A DNA stretch of 64,000 bases from Planctomycetales bacterium (GTDB taxonomy: Bacteria; Planctomycetota; Planctomycetia; Planctomycetales; Planctomycetaceae): the NCBI GenBank assembly GCA_026400835.1, contig JAPLOA010000095.1, forward strand, positions 1 to 64,000, in the 5' to 3' direction. The first letter of the stretch is position 1, and every line of letters begins with the position of its first letter. The notes below the pieces were generated by a model. That model had not been told where the DNA came from and searched no databases. It saw nothing but the letters and a program-made list of their open reading frames with translations. Both the position numbers and the translations under genes were made by a program. Below, one piece after another: positions 27,238 through 36,275 of the stretch.

Positions 27238-27380
27238 GAACTTCCCTGATAAATCCCAGCGCTACCGTTCTTTAACCTAGCCTTGCAAAACTGCGCCGCG
27301 ACGCCTTAAGATCACCCCACAGAAACAAATCTGTCGGTTATTCGACGATTGATGCGGGAAAAGATAACGTGGATTAAATA

Positions 27381-28334
27381 ATGACGCCAGTCCATCACCT
27401 CTATACCGACGATGAATTTATAGACCGCCACCTACAGGGAACCAGTCGAACTTTTGCTTTAGCGATTCCGTTGCTGGCCCCTGATCTCCGCCGAGAAATT
27501 GGGATCAGTTACCTTCTGTTTCGAGTCGCTGACAGTATCGAAGACGCTCCGGAAGGCGATGCGGCTGTGAAGAAGCACCTATTAACCGCTTTGCGTGCTT
27601 GTCTCAGCGATTCTAATGTCACAAACGCCAATGTCCGCAATTCAGGGCATGAGCAGTTTTCGACGCCAAAATCGCCTGGGCTCGAAGGACTCTGGCCTGC
27701 TCAGAGCCCAACGGAATTGCTCCTGCGAGACTTTCCCAGACTCCTGTCCATTTTTTTTGAACTGCCATCACCGATCTCTCAGGCTATCAGAAAATCGCTG
27801 ACATCAACGATTACCGGAATGATTAGTTTTCTGGACGCCTCCCGAAACCTGCCGAATCAGATCCAGATCCAGACCGTCTCTGATCTTCGTCTCTATTGTT
27901 ACGCGGTTGCAGGCGTTGTCGGTGAACTTCTCACAGATCTCTTCGTTCTGCATCATCCCGCAGGTCTGAAGGATCACGCAGAACTGCGCCGCCTCTCCGT
28001 TGGTTTTGGAGAGTTCCTGCAACTGATCAATATCCTGAAAGATGCGGGGCGCGACGCCAAAAGCGGCCGCGTGTTCATTCCATTGGAAGCCTCCCGCGAA
28101 AACGTTCATGAACTGGCGATCGAAAGTCGCAAAGATGCTCTGGCGTACATCCGTCTGCTCGAAAAGAACGTTTTCCCTTCCGACATTATTCTCTACTGCC
28201 GGTTTCTATACCTTTTAGCAGATGGATCGCTCCAGCAACTACAACTGGGCGGCCCTGGCAGCAAACTAACTCGTGGTGAGGTGATGCGAATTCTTTCCGA
28301 AATCAAGTCTGAATCCGTAGTCCTGCCCGTTTAG
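27381..28334 (+). CDS. squalene/phytoene synthase family protein
   Basis: 317 residues. First Asp motif RVADSIEDA (D51xxxD55) and second NILKDAGRDAKSGRVFIP (D221xxxD225), with YCYAVAGVVGELLTDLF between them, are the substrate-Mg sites of head-to-head prenyl synthases. NILKD followed by a complete second motif resembles squalene synthases and CrtM. Given the CrtN/CrtP-like partners, the product is probably squalene or dehydrosqualene (C30) from two farnesyl diphosphates; C40 phytoene cannot be excluded by sequence reading. It is divergent from ispH and begins the carotenoid gene run. An insertion of about 35 residues after position 75 is variable in the family. Confidence 0.92.
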   Translation: MTPVHHLYTDDEFIDRHLQGTSRTFALAIPLLAPDLRREIGISYLLFRVADSIEDAPEGDAAVKKHLLTALRACLSDSNVTNANVRNSGHEQFSTPKSPGLEGLWPAQSPTELLLRDFPRLLSIFFELPSPISQAIRKSLTSTITGMISFLDASRNLPNQIQIQTVSDLRLYCYAVAGVVGELLTDLFVLHHPAGLKDHAELRRLSVGFGEFLQLINILKDAGRDAKSGRVFIPLEASRENVHELAIESRKDALAYIRLLEKNVFPSDIILYCRFLYLLADGSLQQLQLGGPGSKLTRGEVMRILSEIKSESVVLPV

Positions 28335-28381
28335 AATCCGACGAGACAGGACCACCGAAATTCCCTCGTTCCTGACTCGTA

Positions 28382-28410
28382 TTGCACCGCACAAAAAATT
28401 TCGGCATAAT
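28382..28410 (+). promoter_or_regulatory. possible sigma70-type promoter
   Basis: TTGCAC (28382-28387) and CATAAT (28405-28410) are separated by 17 bases, 42 bases before the start of the first desaturase gene. The -10 is a 5/6 match; the -35 matches at only three positions. An internal promoter in the carotenoid run is plausible because there is a 117-base gap here. Confidence 0.3.
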
Positions 28411-28451
28411 TTTATGCTCTTGATCAATTCCTCGATGTGACAGGACGCGCA

Positions 28452-30020
28452 ATGGCAAGGATGCCAGCGAACAGGAAGAAGGTCTGCATCGTCGGTGCAG
28501 GGCCAGGTGGTTTGGCGAATGCCATGCTCATGGCCCAGGCTGGCGCAGACGTAACATTATTTGAACGCGCCGAACGTGTTGGCGGTCGCTGCGCGGCGAT
28601 TGAAGCGGATGGATTTCGATTCGATACCGGTCCGACCTTCTTTCTTTATCCGCGAGTGCTCGAGGAAATCTTCCAGTCCGTCGGCCGCAATCTCTGGCAT
28701 GACGTCCCGATGACTCGGCTGGATCCTCAGTACCGGCTTGAGTTCGGTGCCGGAGGACGCATTGATGCAACGCCGGATCCGGAACGCATGCGAACTGAGA
28801 TCGCGCGGATCGCTCCGCAGGATGCCGATTCATTCGCTCGCTTCATGAACGAAAATCGAACCAAGCTGGAACGCTTCCGGCCGATCCTGGAATCACCTTT
28901 CAGCAGCATTCTTGATCTGCTGCGTCCATCTGTGCTGAAAGCTGCCCCTTGGGTTCGGCCATGGCGATCGGTTGCCGGTGATCTGAGCAAAAATTTTTCC
29001 GATCCTCGTCTGGTCACCGCGTTTTCATTTCAGTCCAAGTATCTGGGCATGTCGCCATTTCAGTGCCCGAGCTTGTTTACGATCCTCGCGTTTCTGGAAT
29101 ACGAATACGGCGTCTTTCATCCTCACGGAGGTTGTGCGGCTGTCAGCGAAAAGATGGCCGAGATCGCTCGTGACATGGGCGTTGATGTTCGCCTGAACGA
29201 ACCTGTCGAACAATTGCATTTCGAAGGTCGCAAAGCCGTCGGGCTGAAGACTCGCACCGGCGATCAGATGTTTGATTCACTGGTGATCAACGCCGACTTC
29301 GCTCAGGCCATGAAGACGCTGGTACCCGATCATCTGCGAAAGTCGTGGAACAACAAGAAACTGGACCGCAGCAAGTATTCCTGCTCGACGTTCATGATGT
29401 ATCTCGGCATTGAAGGCCGATACGACCACCTGCCGCATCATACGATTTACATAGCGAAGGATTACGAACGAAATCTCGATGAGATTGATCGCCTGAAGAT
29501 CCTGTCTGAAGATCCGTCAATCTACGTCCAGAACGCCGGTGTGACCGATAGTTCGCTGGCTCCTGAAGGAATGAGCACTCTCTATGTGCTGGCTCCGGTG
29601 ACGAATCAAAGCCCGCATGTTGACTGGAAATCTCAGACAACGATGTTTCGCAGGCGTGTGCTCCAGCAAATAACAAAACTTGGACTGCACGATGTCGAAG
29701 AACGCATTCGCTTCGAGAAAATTGTGACGCCGGATGATTGGCAGAATACGTATCAGGTTTTCCGTGGCGCTACGTTCAATCTGGCTCATAATCTGGGACA
29801 GATGCTGCATGCTCGCCCGCGAAACCACTTCAACGATCTTAAGCAGGTCTACCTCGTCGGCGGTGGAACTCACCCGGGCAGCGGCCTGCCAGTGATTTAT
29901 GAGTCTGCTCGGATCTCGGCTCGCATGATGTGCGATGCATTGCAACTGCAGTTTCCAGAAGCGTCTTCATCGCCCGCCACGTTGCCGATGGCACCACCGG
30001 TAAAGCGGAGGGCGGCGTGA
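28452..30020 (+). CDS. carotenoid desaturase/oxidase-like flavoprotein (CrtN/CrtP family)
   Basis: 522 residues from ATG 28452, preceded by AGGA at a 6-base spacing (GTG 28437 rejected). N-terminal FAD Rossmann motif VCIVGAGPGGLANAMLMAQA with downstream GGRCAAIEADGFRFDTGPTF, and the C-terminal carotenoid-desaturase signature YLVGGGTHPGSGLPVIYESA. In the squalene route CrtN desaturates the C30 backbone and CrtP oxidises its end methyl; the two cannot be told apart here by eye. Two such genes are in this run (also 31707). The stop overlaps the aldehyde dehydrogenase start (TGATG), suggesting that this copy makes the aldehyde substrate (inference). Confidence 0.9.
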   Translation: MARMPANRKKVCIVGAGPGGLANAMLMAQAGADVTLFERAERVGGRCAAIEADGFRFDTGPTFFLYPRVLEEIFQSVGRNLWHDVPMTRLDPQYRLEFGAGGRIDATPDPERMRTEIARIAPQDADSFARFMNENRTKLERFRPILESPFSSILDLLRPSVLKAAPWVRPWRSVAGDLSKNFSDPRLVTAFSFQSKYLGMSPFQCPSLFTILAFLEYEYGVFHPHGGCAAVSEKMAEIARDMGVDVRLNEPVEQLHFEGRKAVGLKTRTGDQMFDSLVINADFAQAMKTLVPDHLRKSWNNKKLDRSKYSCSTFMMYLGIEGRYDHLPHHTIYIAKDYERNLDEIDRLKILSEDPSIYVQNAGVTDSSLAPEGMSTLYVLAPVTNQSPHVDWKSQTTMFRRRVLQQITKLGLHDVEERIRFEKIVTPDDWQNTYQVFRGATFNLAHNLGQMLHARPRNHFNDLKQVYLVGGGTHPGSGLPVIYESARISARMMCDALQLQFPEASSSPATLPMAPPVKRRAA

Positions 30021-31606
30021 TGGGGCCGGCGATTCTGGGCGCGAAGACAGACCCTTCAGGCGTTCGACTGCGTCTGCTCGCGGCGGATAGCATCAGTGAA
30101 GATCCGTCGCTCTCGGATGCCAGCCATGAAGTGGCTGATACAGTTCGAACGCAATTGATGAATGCTCGAACATCGCAGCCCGACTGGGCCTCTGTCCCTC
30201 TGTCGAGTCGCCTTCAGATTCTGAAGAAGCTCCGCTTGCTGATCGCCGCCGATCCTCGCACACTCGCGAATACGGTGGACCGTGACAATCTCGCTGAAAC
30301 GCTGGCGGCTGAGGTGTTGCCACTGCTGGACGCCTGCCGGTTTCTGGAGACCGAAGCCACTCGTATTCTGCAGGAGAAAACGGTCGGTCAGCGCGGGCGC
30401 CCGATGTGGCTCTGGGGAAACTCAGTTGTTCTGCGGCCGGAACCTCTGGGTGTTGTGTTGATCATCGGTCCTTCGAACTATCCGCTGATGCTGCCCGGGA
30501 TTCAATTGCTGCAGGCGATCGCGGCGGGGAATGCCGTTCTGGTCAAGCCGGCTGCGAATGGTTCACAAGCCATGCAGACTCTGGTTTCGATGGCTGTCTC
30601 CGCAGGCTCGTCCGAGGGTTTGATACAGGTGTTGCCGGAAGGTTCCGAAGCGGCTACCGAAGCGATTCACGGCGGTGTCGATAAAGTGTTTCTGACAGGT
30701 TCAGCAAACACTGGCAGAGCGGTTAGCCGTGAGTTGGCCGAATCAGCGACTCCGTCGGTAATGGAGCTTTCCGGCTGCGACGCGGTGTTCATACTGGACG
30801 ACGCCGACCTGAATCTGGTCAGTGATTGCCTCGTATTTGGACTGACGCTGAACAACAGCCAAACATGCATGGCTCCTCGCCGAGTTTTCGCAAACAACCA
30901 GCAGTCGGATGAAATCCTGCGACTTCTGAAGTTGAAGCTGGCGACAAGAAAACCAGAGAGTGACCAGCATAGCGTCACTTCGCAACGCGCGATCAGTTTC
31001 GCAGCCAAAAAGATTCGCGAAGCCATTGCCAGCGGCGCGGAATTGGTCTGTGGTTCTTTGTCCAACACCAGCACGGCGGAGCTTTCTGGCGTCGCCATTT
31101 TGGATCATGTCACTTCCGACATGTCGATTGCTCAAGCCGACATCTTTGCTCCGGTGCTGTCGTTCATTCGCGTAGAGTCAGCCGAACAGGCTCTGCGAGA
31201 AAACTCCCGATGTCCGTATGCATTGAGTGCGACCGTGTTTGGATCACCGGCTCGTTGTCAGCAATTCGCACGTCTGATTCATGCAGGGTGCGTTGTGATC
31301 AATGACATGATCGTGCCGACGGCTGATCCGCGAGTTCCCTTCGGTGGTCGCGGAATGAGCGGCCATGGGATGACTCGCGGGGAAGCAGGACTGCTGGAGA
31401 TGACTCAACTGAAGGCCATCGTGGGAACTCGTCGCTGGTTCAAACCGCATCTGCAGTCGCCAACCGCGGCAGACGCAGACGTGATGGAACAACTGATTCG
31501 CCTGGAGCACGCGGCCCATCCACTGCAGTCCCTGCTGGCTGTGCCAAAGATGATCAAGGCGACAATAGAACAAATGAAGATACGGCGCAGTCAACGTCGC
31601 GAATGA
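30020..31606 (+). CDS. aldehyde dehydrogenase (AldH of C30 carotenoid pathway)
   Basis: 528 residues from ATG 30020, which has GGAGGG upstream and overlaps the preceding stop. The catalytic pair is E249 (VMELSGCDAV) and C283 (NNSQTCMAPRR), at the usual 34-residue distance. NAD-binding segments IIGPSNYPLMLPG, LVKPAANGSQ and FLTGSANTGRAV are intact. The usual GGK after the Glu reads SGC, which is uncommon. Next to desaturase/oxidases it likely turns a diaponeurosporenal-type aldehyde into the carboxylic acid, as AldH does in staphyloxanthin synthesis. The last 60 residues form a basic helical tail absent from most ALDHs. Confidence 0.9.
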   Translation: MGPAILGAKTDPSGVRLRLLAADSISEDPSLSDASHEVADTVRTQLMNARTSQPDWASVPLSSRLQILKKLRLLIAADPRTLANTVDRDNLAETLAAEVLPLLDACRFLETEATRILQEKTVGQRGRPMWLWGNSVVLRPEPLGVVLIIGPSNYPLMLPGIQLLQAIAAGNAVLVKPAANGSQAMQTLVSMAVSAGSSEGLIQVLPEGSEAATEAIHGGVDKVFLTGSANTGRAVSRELAESATPSVMELSGCDAVFILDDADLNLVSDCLVFGLTLNNSQTCMAPRRVFANNQQSDEILRLLKLKLATRKPESDQHSVTSQRAISFAAKKIREAIASGAELVCGSLSNTSTAELSGVAILDHVTSDMSIAQADIFAPVLSFIRVESAEQALRENSRCPYALSATVFGSPARCQQFARLIHAGCVVINDMIVPTADPRVPFGGRGMSGHGMTRGEAGLLEMTQLKAIVGTRRWFKPHLQSPTAADADVMEQLIRLEHAAHPLQSLLAVPKMIKATIEQMKIRRSQRRE

Positions 31607-31621
31607 CACAGAACAAAAATG

Positions 31622-31672
31622 CCCGTCGGCGGAGCGACGGGTGTACCGTACACCCGTCGCTCCGTCGACGGG
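31622..31672. repeat. 51-bp near-perfect palindrome, copy A
   Basis: Two 25-base arms with one central base and a single mismatch, in the 100-base gap between the aldehyde dehydrogenase and the second desaturase. It agrees with copy B at 33281-33331 at 48 of 51 positions; the left 25-base arms are identical. Each arm begins CCCGTCGGCGGAGCGACGGG, itself a partial dyad. It may be a dispersed REP-type element or an attenuator between genes of the operon. Confidence 0.8.
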
Positions 31673-31706
31673 AAAGTGATTCTTGATTTCTCGAAGGAAC
31701 GTCCTC

Positions 31707-33263
31707 ATGAAAACTCAATCAGACGTCATCGTTATCGGCAGCGGATTAGCTGGCCTGGCTTCCGCGTGTACTTTGGCTGCCCGAGGATACTCGGTGACTG
31801 TGGTCGAAAAAAACGAATGGCTTGGCGGGAAAGCCGCGCTGCTGGAAGACAAGGGCTACCGCTTCGACATGGGGCCCACGATTCTGACTCTGCCTTCTGT
31901 TCTTCGACGAGTCTTCACGGAAGCCGGTCGGAAACTGGAAGATTATCTGGACATGGTCCGCCTCGATCCACAATGGCGATGTTTTTTCGAAGACGGAAAA
32001 CAGTTTGATCTGGTCGAATCGCTGCCAGAAATGAAGAACCGTTTGCGCGACTTTACTGGAGCTGACACGACCGGCAACGGTTATGAAAAGTTTATGACGA
32101 TCTCGAAGAAGCTGGACGAGGTTTCTCAGAAGTTCTTCTTCTGGAAGAGCGTTGGTGGCATTGCCGACACGATGAACGTCAAGGAGTCCTTTTCCCTGAA
32201 CGTCCTGCGAGACGTGCTAAGCCTACGCTTCGGCCGCACAGTGGCCGGGCTGGTACGGTCGCATATCCCGGACGCACGAATCGCTCAGATGATCGACCAC
32301 TTCACTCAGTACGTCGGTTCGTCTCCCGAAGCATCGCCGGCTGTGCTCTGCGGAATCGCTCATATGCAGACGGACGAAGGAATCTGGTATCCAATGGGCG
32401 GAACCCGCGCGGTTCCGGAAGCAATGGTCAGACTGGGACGAGAGTTGGGCGTCAAATACATCACGGGCCATCAGGTCAAGTCAATTGATTCACAGTCAGG
32501 TCGAGTTTCCGGCGTGACTCTGGACAATGGCGAAGTGCTTAAGGCCGAAACTGTCGTTTCCAATTCCGACTGCGTGCGAACCTGCGAAGAACTGCTGCCA
32601 AAGAAAGTCGCTGACAAATTCATGTCAAAGCGAAAGTTCGAAGCGGCCTGTTCTGGAGTTGTCCTGTATCTGGGTCTTCGCAAAAAGTACGACCACATCC
32701 TGCATCACAACTTTGTCTTCAGCCGCGATCCGCATGTGGAGTTCAGCGAGATCTACGGCAAAGGCGAACCCGCAGCCGATCCAACATGTTATGTCTGTGC
32801 TCCGTCCCTTTCAGGCGACAAGGTTGCTCCTGGAAATGGCGAAGCGTTGTACATTCTGGTTCACACGCCGTACCTGCGAAAGCATCACGACTGGAACAAG
32901 ATGCTTCCTGAGTATCGAAACGTCATCATCAACAAACTCAAGACCACGGCTGGCATGGAGGACATCGAAGACCGCATTGAAGTAGAACACTCGCTGACAC
33001 CGGCCGATATCCATCGCCGTTATCATGTGCTGAACGGAGCCATCTATGGCTTGGCGAGTCATGGCCGATTCATGGGGGCTTTCAAACCAGCCAATCGTGT
33101 TTCTGAAATGAAGGGCCTGTACCTTGCCGGCGGGTCGGCTCATCCTGGTCCCGGGATGCCGATGGTAATGATGTCCGGCTGGATCGCAGCAGACACCGTC
33201 GATCAGGATCTGCGGGCATCAGGGACGAAGGTTGAAAAGAGCATTCAGGGAAAAGCGGCCTGA
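31707..33263 (+). CDS. second carotenoid desaturase-like flavoprotein (CrtN/CrtP family)
   Basis: 518 residues from ATG 31707, with AAGGA seven bases upstream. FAD motif VIGSGLAGLASACTLAARGY, then LGGKAALLEDKGYRFDMGPT, and the C-terminal signature LYLAGGSAHPGPGMPMVMMS. It keeps the DMGPTILTLPS and LHHNFVFSRDP stretches common to CrtI/CrtN desaturases and is more CrtN/CrtI-like in overall look than the copy at 28452, so it may be the true desaturase. It is flanked on both sides by copies of the same 51-bp palindrome. Acts on a membrane-dissolved C30 (or C40) polyene. Confidence 0.92.
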   Translation: MKTQSDVIVIGSGLAGLASACTLAARGYSVTVVEKNEWLGGKAALLEDKGYRFDMGPTILTLPSVLRRVFTEAGRKLEDYLDMVRLDPQWRCFFEDGKQFDLVESLPEMKNRLRDFTGADTTGNGYEKFMTISKKLDEVSQKFFFWKSVGGIADTMNVKESFSLNVLRDVLSLRFGRTVAGLVRSHIPDARIAQMIDHFTQYVGSSPEASPAVLCGIAHMQTDEGIWYPMGGTRAVPEAMVRLGRELGVKYITGHQVKSIDSQSGRVSGVTLDNGEVLKAETVVSNSDCVRTCEELLPKKVADKFMSKRKFEAACSGVVLYLGLRKKYDHILHHNFVFSRDPHVEFSEIYGKGEPAADPTCYVCAPSLSGDKVAPGNGEALYILVHTPYLRKHHDWNKMLPEYRNVIINKLKTTAGMEDIEDRIEVEHSLTPADIHRRYHVLNGAIYGLASHGRFMGAFKPANRVSEMKGLYLAGGSAHPGPGMPMVMMSGWIAADTVDQDLRASGTKVEKSIQGKAA

Positions 33264-33280
33264 GCAAATGAAGCTGCAAG

Positions 33281-33331
33281 CCCGTCGGCGGAGCGACGGG
33301 TGTACGGTACGCCCGTCGCTCCGCCGACGGG
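33281..33331. repeat. 51-bp near-perfect palindrome, copy B
   Basis: Same layout as the element at 31622: 25-base arms, one central base, one mismatch. It lies 17 bases after the second desaturase stop and 25 bases before the acyltransferase start. The centre differs (G here, C in copy A) and two arm positions differ. Confidence 0.8.
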
Positions 33332-33355
33332 AAGCACTTTTCACCCGGAACCGAC

Positions 33356-34159
33356 ATGGCCAGTCTGCCCTCAAAAATCCTGAACTGGGGCTTTCGAGGG
33401 TACGTACGTCGATTCGTGCGGAAGAATTTCAATGCCGTTCGAGTGACCGGGCAGGAACAGTTAGCCAAACTGCCCGCTGCACCGATCGTGTGCTTCATCA
33501 ATCATCCCGGCTGGTGGGATCCGATGACCGGCGTGCTGATGACGGATCTGCTTTTCCCTCGTTGTCAGTTTGCAGCTCCCATGGACGCGGAAGCCCTGAG
33601 AAGTTACCCCATTCTTGAGCGACTCGGCTTCTTCGCGGTTGAACGTGAGACCGCCAGCGGGGCAAAGGGTTTTCTGCGGACCAGCCGCGAGCTGCTGAAG
33701 AATCCACTGACGATTCTCTGGCTGACTCCAGCGGGGAAATTTCACGACATACGTAAGCCCGCCCCGTTCATGAATGGGCTTAGTCATCTGGTTGATTCTG
33801 ACTTCCACGGAACCGCACTGCCGATGGCGATTGAATACACGTTCTGGAATGAACGTTCTCCGGAACTGCTCGTGCGGTTGGGTGATCCGATTGATTGTGC
33901 AAGTCTTCCGGCCGATCGTGACGCAAGAACACTCGTGTTCGAAACAGCTTTGGCGACGACGCAGACATCATTGGCGGAACTGGCGATCGCTCGCGACCCG
34001 GCGAGTTTCACAACTTTGGCGATGGGGCGGGCCGGCATTGGAGGACTCTACGATCTCTGGCGTCGAATGATTGCCGGTCTTCGCGGGCAACAATTCCAGG
34101 ATCGACATCGTGGCGAGTCGTTGGCTGCAGCCAAGGCCATCAAGGGAGAACTTATATGA
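33356..34159 (+). CDS. PlsC-like acyltransferase
   Basis: 267 residues. The H50-P-G-W-W-D55 sequence (NHPGWWDP) is the HX4D catalytic motif of glycerolipid acyltransferases. The usual second motif EGTR is not found; its place holds LTPAGKFHD, so the acceptor may not be a glycerol phosphate. No long membrane helix; likely peripheral at the inner membrane. In the staphyloxanthin pathway the last step is acylation of the sugar by CrtO, which is a different family; this protein may fill that role (inference). It shares an ATGA overlap with the following glycosyltransferase. Confidence 0.85.
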   Translation: MASLPSKILNWGFRGYVRRFVRKNFNAVRVTGQEQLAKLPAAPIVCFINHPGWWDPMTGVLMTDLLFPRCQFAAPMDAEALRSYPILERLGFFAVERETASGAKGFLRTSRELLKNPLTILWLTPAGKFHDIRKPAPFMNGLSHLVDSDFHGTALPMAIEYTFWNERSPELLVRLGDPIDCASLPADRDARTLVFETALATTQTSLAELAIARDPASFTTLAMGRAGIGGLYDLWRRMIAGLRGQQFQDRHRGESLAAAKAIKGELI

Positions 34160-35328
34160 CGGCCGTCACGTCAGTTTTCGTCTGGTCAACGCTCATTGCC
34201 AGCGCATTTGTTTCTGTCATGTTCCTTGTGAATTTGCTCTTCTTCCGAAAGGCTGTTCACAGCGCGAATTCAGCGGGTATCGCGAACGCAAGCCCACCAG
34301 ATTCGTACGATGTCTCTGTACTGATTCCCGCGCGAAACGAAGCGTTGCGAATAGGTCCACTTCTGAATTCAGTGCTGGCCAGCGAGGGGGTCTCCTGTGA
34401 CCTGTGTGTGCTGGACGACGAAAGTCAGGATGGTACAGACGCGATCGTGGAAGCGTATTCGAAGAAACATCCGAACGTTCGACTGCTGAAAGGAACACCC
34501 GTCCCGGCCGGCTGGAGTGGCAAGCAGTTTGCCTGCTATCAACTGGCTCAGCAGGCGAAACACGAAGAACTTGTCTTCATCGATGCTGATGTGGCTCTTT
34601 CCAAAAATGCCCTGCGTCGAGCCATCATGCAGCGACGAGAAAGTCGCGCGGATCTGCTCAGCGGGTTTCCTCGCCAGCGAGTGATCACAATTGGCGAGCA
34701 GACGCTGATCCCCCTGATTCATGTCATCCTGCTCTGCTTCCTGCCGTTTGCTCTGATGCGATGGACTCGGATGACCGGAGCTGCCGCAGGATGTGGCCAG
34801 TTTTTTCTGACCACGAAACGAGCGTACGAGCAGAGCGGTGGACATGGTGCGATTCGTCAGTCACTGCACGACGGAATTATGCTGCCTCGCGCGTATCGCA
34901 TGTTGGGCCTGAAGACCGATCTGTTTGATGCGTCCGATGTGGCGTGCTGCCGAATGTATACCTCGTTTTCTGAAACCTGGTCCGGCCTGATGAAGAACGC
35001 GAACGAAGGATTCGCGAAGATGCCACTGTTGCCGATCATGACTGTGCTTATGCTCATGGCGTTCGTCGGCCCATTGCTGTCCACAGTCGCGTTGTGGCTG
35101 AATCTGATCAGCGAAGACTTCGCGATCCCGATCATTGCGGCTTTTGTGTTGAGCTATCTGCCTCGCGTTCTGTGCTGTCTGAAGTTCGACCGCGCGTGGC
35201 TGGCCTGTATGCTGAATCCTGTCTCGATCGTTTTTTTTCTGACCATTCAGTGGATCGCTCTAATCCGCAGGTCACAGGGCAAAGGTGTTCAGTGGCGTCA
35301 ACGAAGTTATGAGATGGCAACGTCATGA
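34156..35328 (+). CDS. GT2 glycosyltransferase (CrtQ-like)
   Basis: 390 residues. N-terminal helix (about 8-30), a GT-A domain with VSVLIPARNE (53-61), VLDDESQDGT (D87, D88) and FIDADVAL (D143, D145) as metal and nucleotide-sugar sites, then three C-terminal helices (about 285-305, 318-335, 355-370). This membrane-bound GT2 layout is that of CrtQ, which glucosylates the carotenoid acid. An alternative acceptor lipid is possible. Start overlaps the acyltransferase stop; end overlaps the ABC ATPase start (ATGA). Confidence 0.88.
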   Translation: MTAVTSVFVWSTLIASAFVSVMFLVNLLFFRKAVHSANSAGIANASPPDSYDVSVLIPARNEALRIGPLLNSVLASEGVSCDLCVLDDESQDGTDAIVEAYSKKHPNVRLLKGTPVPAGWSGKQFACYQLAQQAKHEELVFIDADVALSKNALRRAIMQRRESRADLLSGFPRQRVITIGEQTLIPLIHVILLCFLPFALMRWTRMTGAAAGCGQFFLTTKRAYEQSGGHGAIRQSLHDGIMLPRAYRMLGLKTDLFDASDVACCRMYTSFSETWSGLMKNANEGFAKMPLLPIMTVLMLMAFVGPLLSTVALWLNLISEDFAIPIIAAFVLSYLPRVLCCLKFDRAWLACMLNPVSIVFFLTIQWIALIRRSQGKGVQWRQRSYEMATS

Positions 35329-36275
35329 CGGAGTCGTCGGCCACCACAGTTTCCCCCGTCCTGACGCTCCAGAACGTTCGCAAAACCTACCGCGGACGTG
35401 AAGCGTTGAAGGGGATCTCACTGGAACTGCGGCCCGGCGAACTGCTCGGATTCTTCGGCCCCAACGGTGCTGGCAAGACCACCATGATCCGCTGCATCAG
35501 TGGTCTGCTGAAGCCGGATTCCGGGAAGATCATCCGACACCCGTTTGATCATGGGGACGATGATGATCAGAACAACGACGAACCGATTCGGCTCGGACTC
35601 GTGCCTCAGAATCTGGCGGTCTATCCCGACCTGACGGTTCAGCAGAATCTGGAAGTCTTTGGACGCCTCGAAGGTGTCAGCGGCAAGGCTCTGAAGCATC
35701 GCATCAATGAAGTGCTGGAATGGGCAGCTTTGAAGGACCGAACTCAATCCCTGACGAAGACTCTCTCAGGAGGCATGCAGCGACGTCTCAACATTGCCTG
35801 CAGCGTGCTGCACGATCCGGACATTCTGCTGCTCGATGAGCCCACGGTCGGCGTCGATCCGCAAAGCCGCGAACGCATTTATGAAATGATGCAGCAACTG
35901 ACGGCTGATGGAGCAGCCGTCCTGCTGACGACTCATCAACTGGAAGAAGTGGAAACTCGCTGCGACCGGATCGTGGTAATGGATCATGGTACGATCGTTG
36001 CCGACGGCACATTAAGCGAGCTGGTCAGCAGGACGATTGGTCAGCCACATCGAGTGATACTGAGATTCGATCGTCCCTGTTCTAAGCCTCTCGCAGCGTT
36101 CGCGTTCGATGAACCACGAACCACGGCCACCTGTTCACTGGCGTCCATGAAGGAGCTGCCTCAGGTTCTGTCGGTACTGAAGCAGCTTGATCAGGAACCC
36201 AGCCGTATTGATGTTCGCAGCTACGGATTGCAGGACGTCTTTCTGGAACTGACCGGAAGGAGTCTGCGGGAATGA
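35325..36275 (+). CDS. ABC transporter ATP-binding protein
   Basis: 316 residues. Walker A GPNGAGKT (45-52), signature LSGGM (about 146), Walker B ILLLDEPT (about 166-173), and the switch His in [11 protein letters not shown]. An acidic insertion [12 protein letters not shown] sits just before the Q-loop region. The C-terminal 80 residues form the regulatory-type extension common in ABC-2 exporters. It pairs with the permease immediately downstream (ATGA overlap). As part of the carotenoid run it may export or translocate the finished lipid to the outer leaflet (inference). Confidence 0.93.
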   Translation: MTESSATTVSPVLTLQNVRKTYRGREALKGISLELRPGELLGFFGPNGAGKTTMIRCISGLLKPDSGKIIRHPFDHGDDDDQNNDEPIRLGLVPQNLAVYPDLTVQQNLEVFGRLEGVSGKALKHRINEVLEWAALKDRTQSLTKTLSGGMQRRLNIACSVLHDPDILLLDEPTVGVDPQSRERIYEMMQQLTADGAAVLLTTHQLEEVETRCDRIVVMDHGTIVADGTLSELVSRTIGQPHRVILRFDRPCSKPLAAFAFDEPRTTATCSLASMKELPQVLSVLKQLDQEPSRIDVRSYGLQDVFLELTGRSLRE

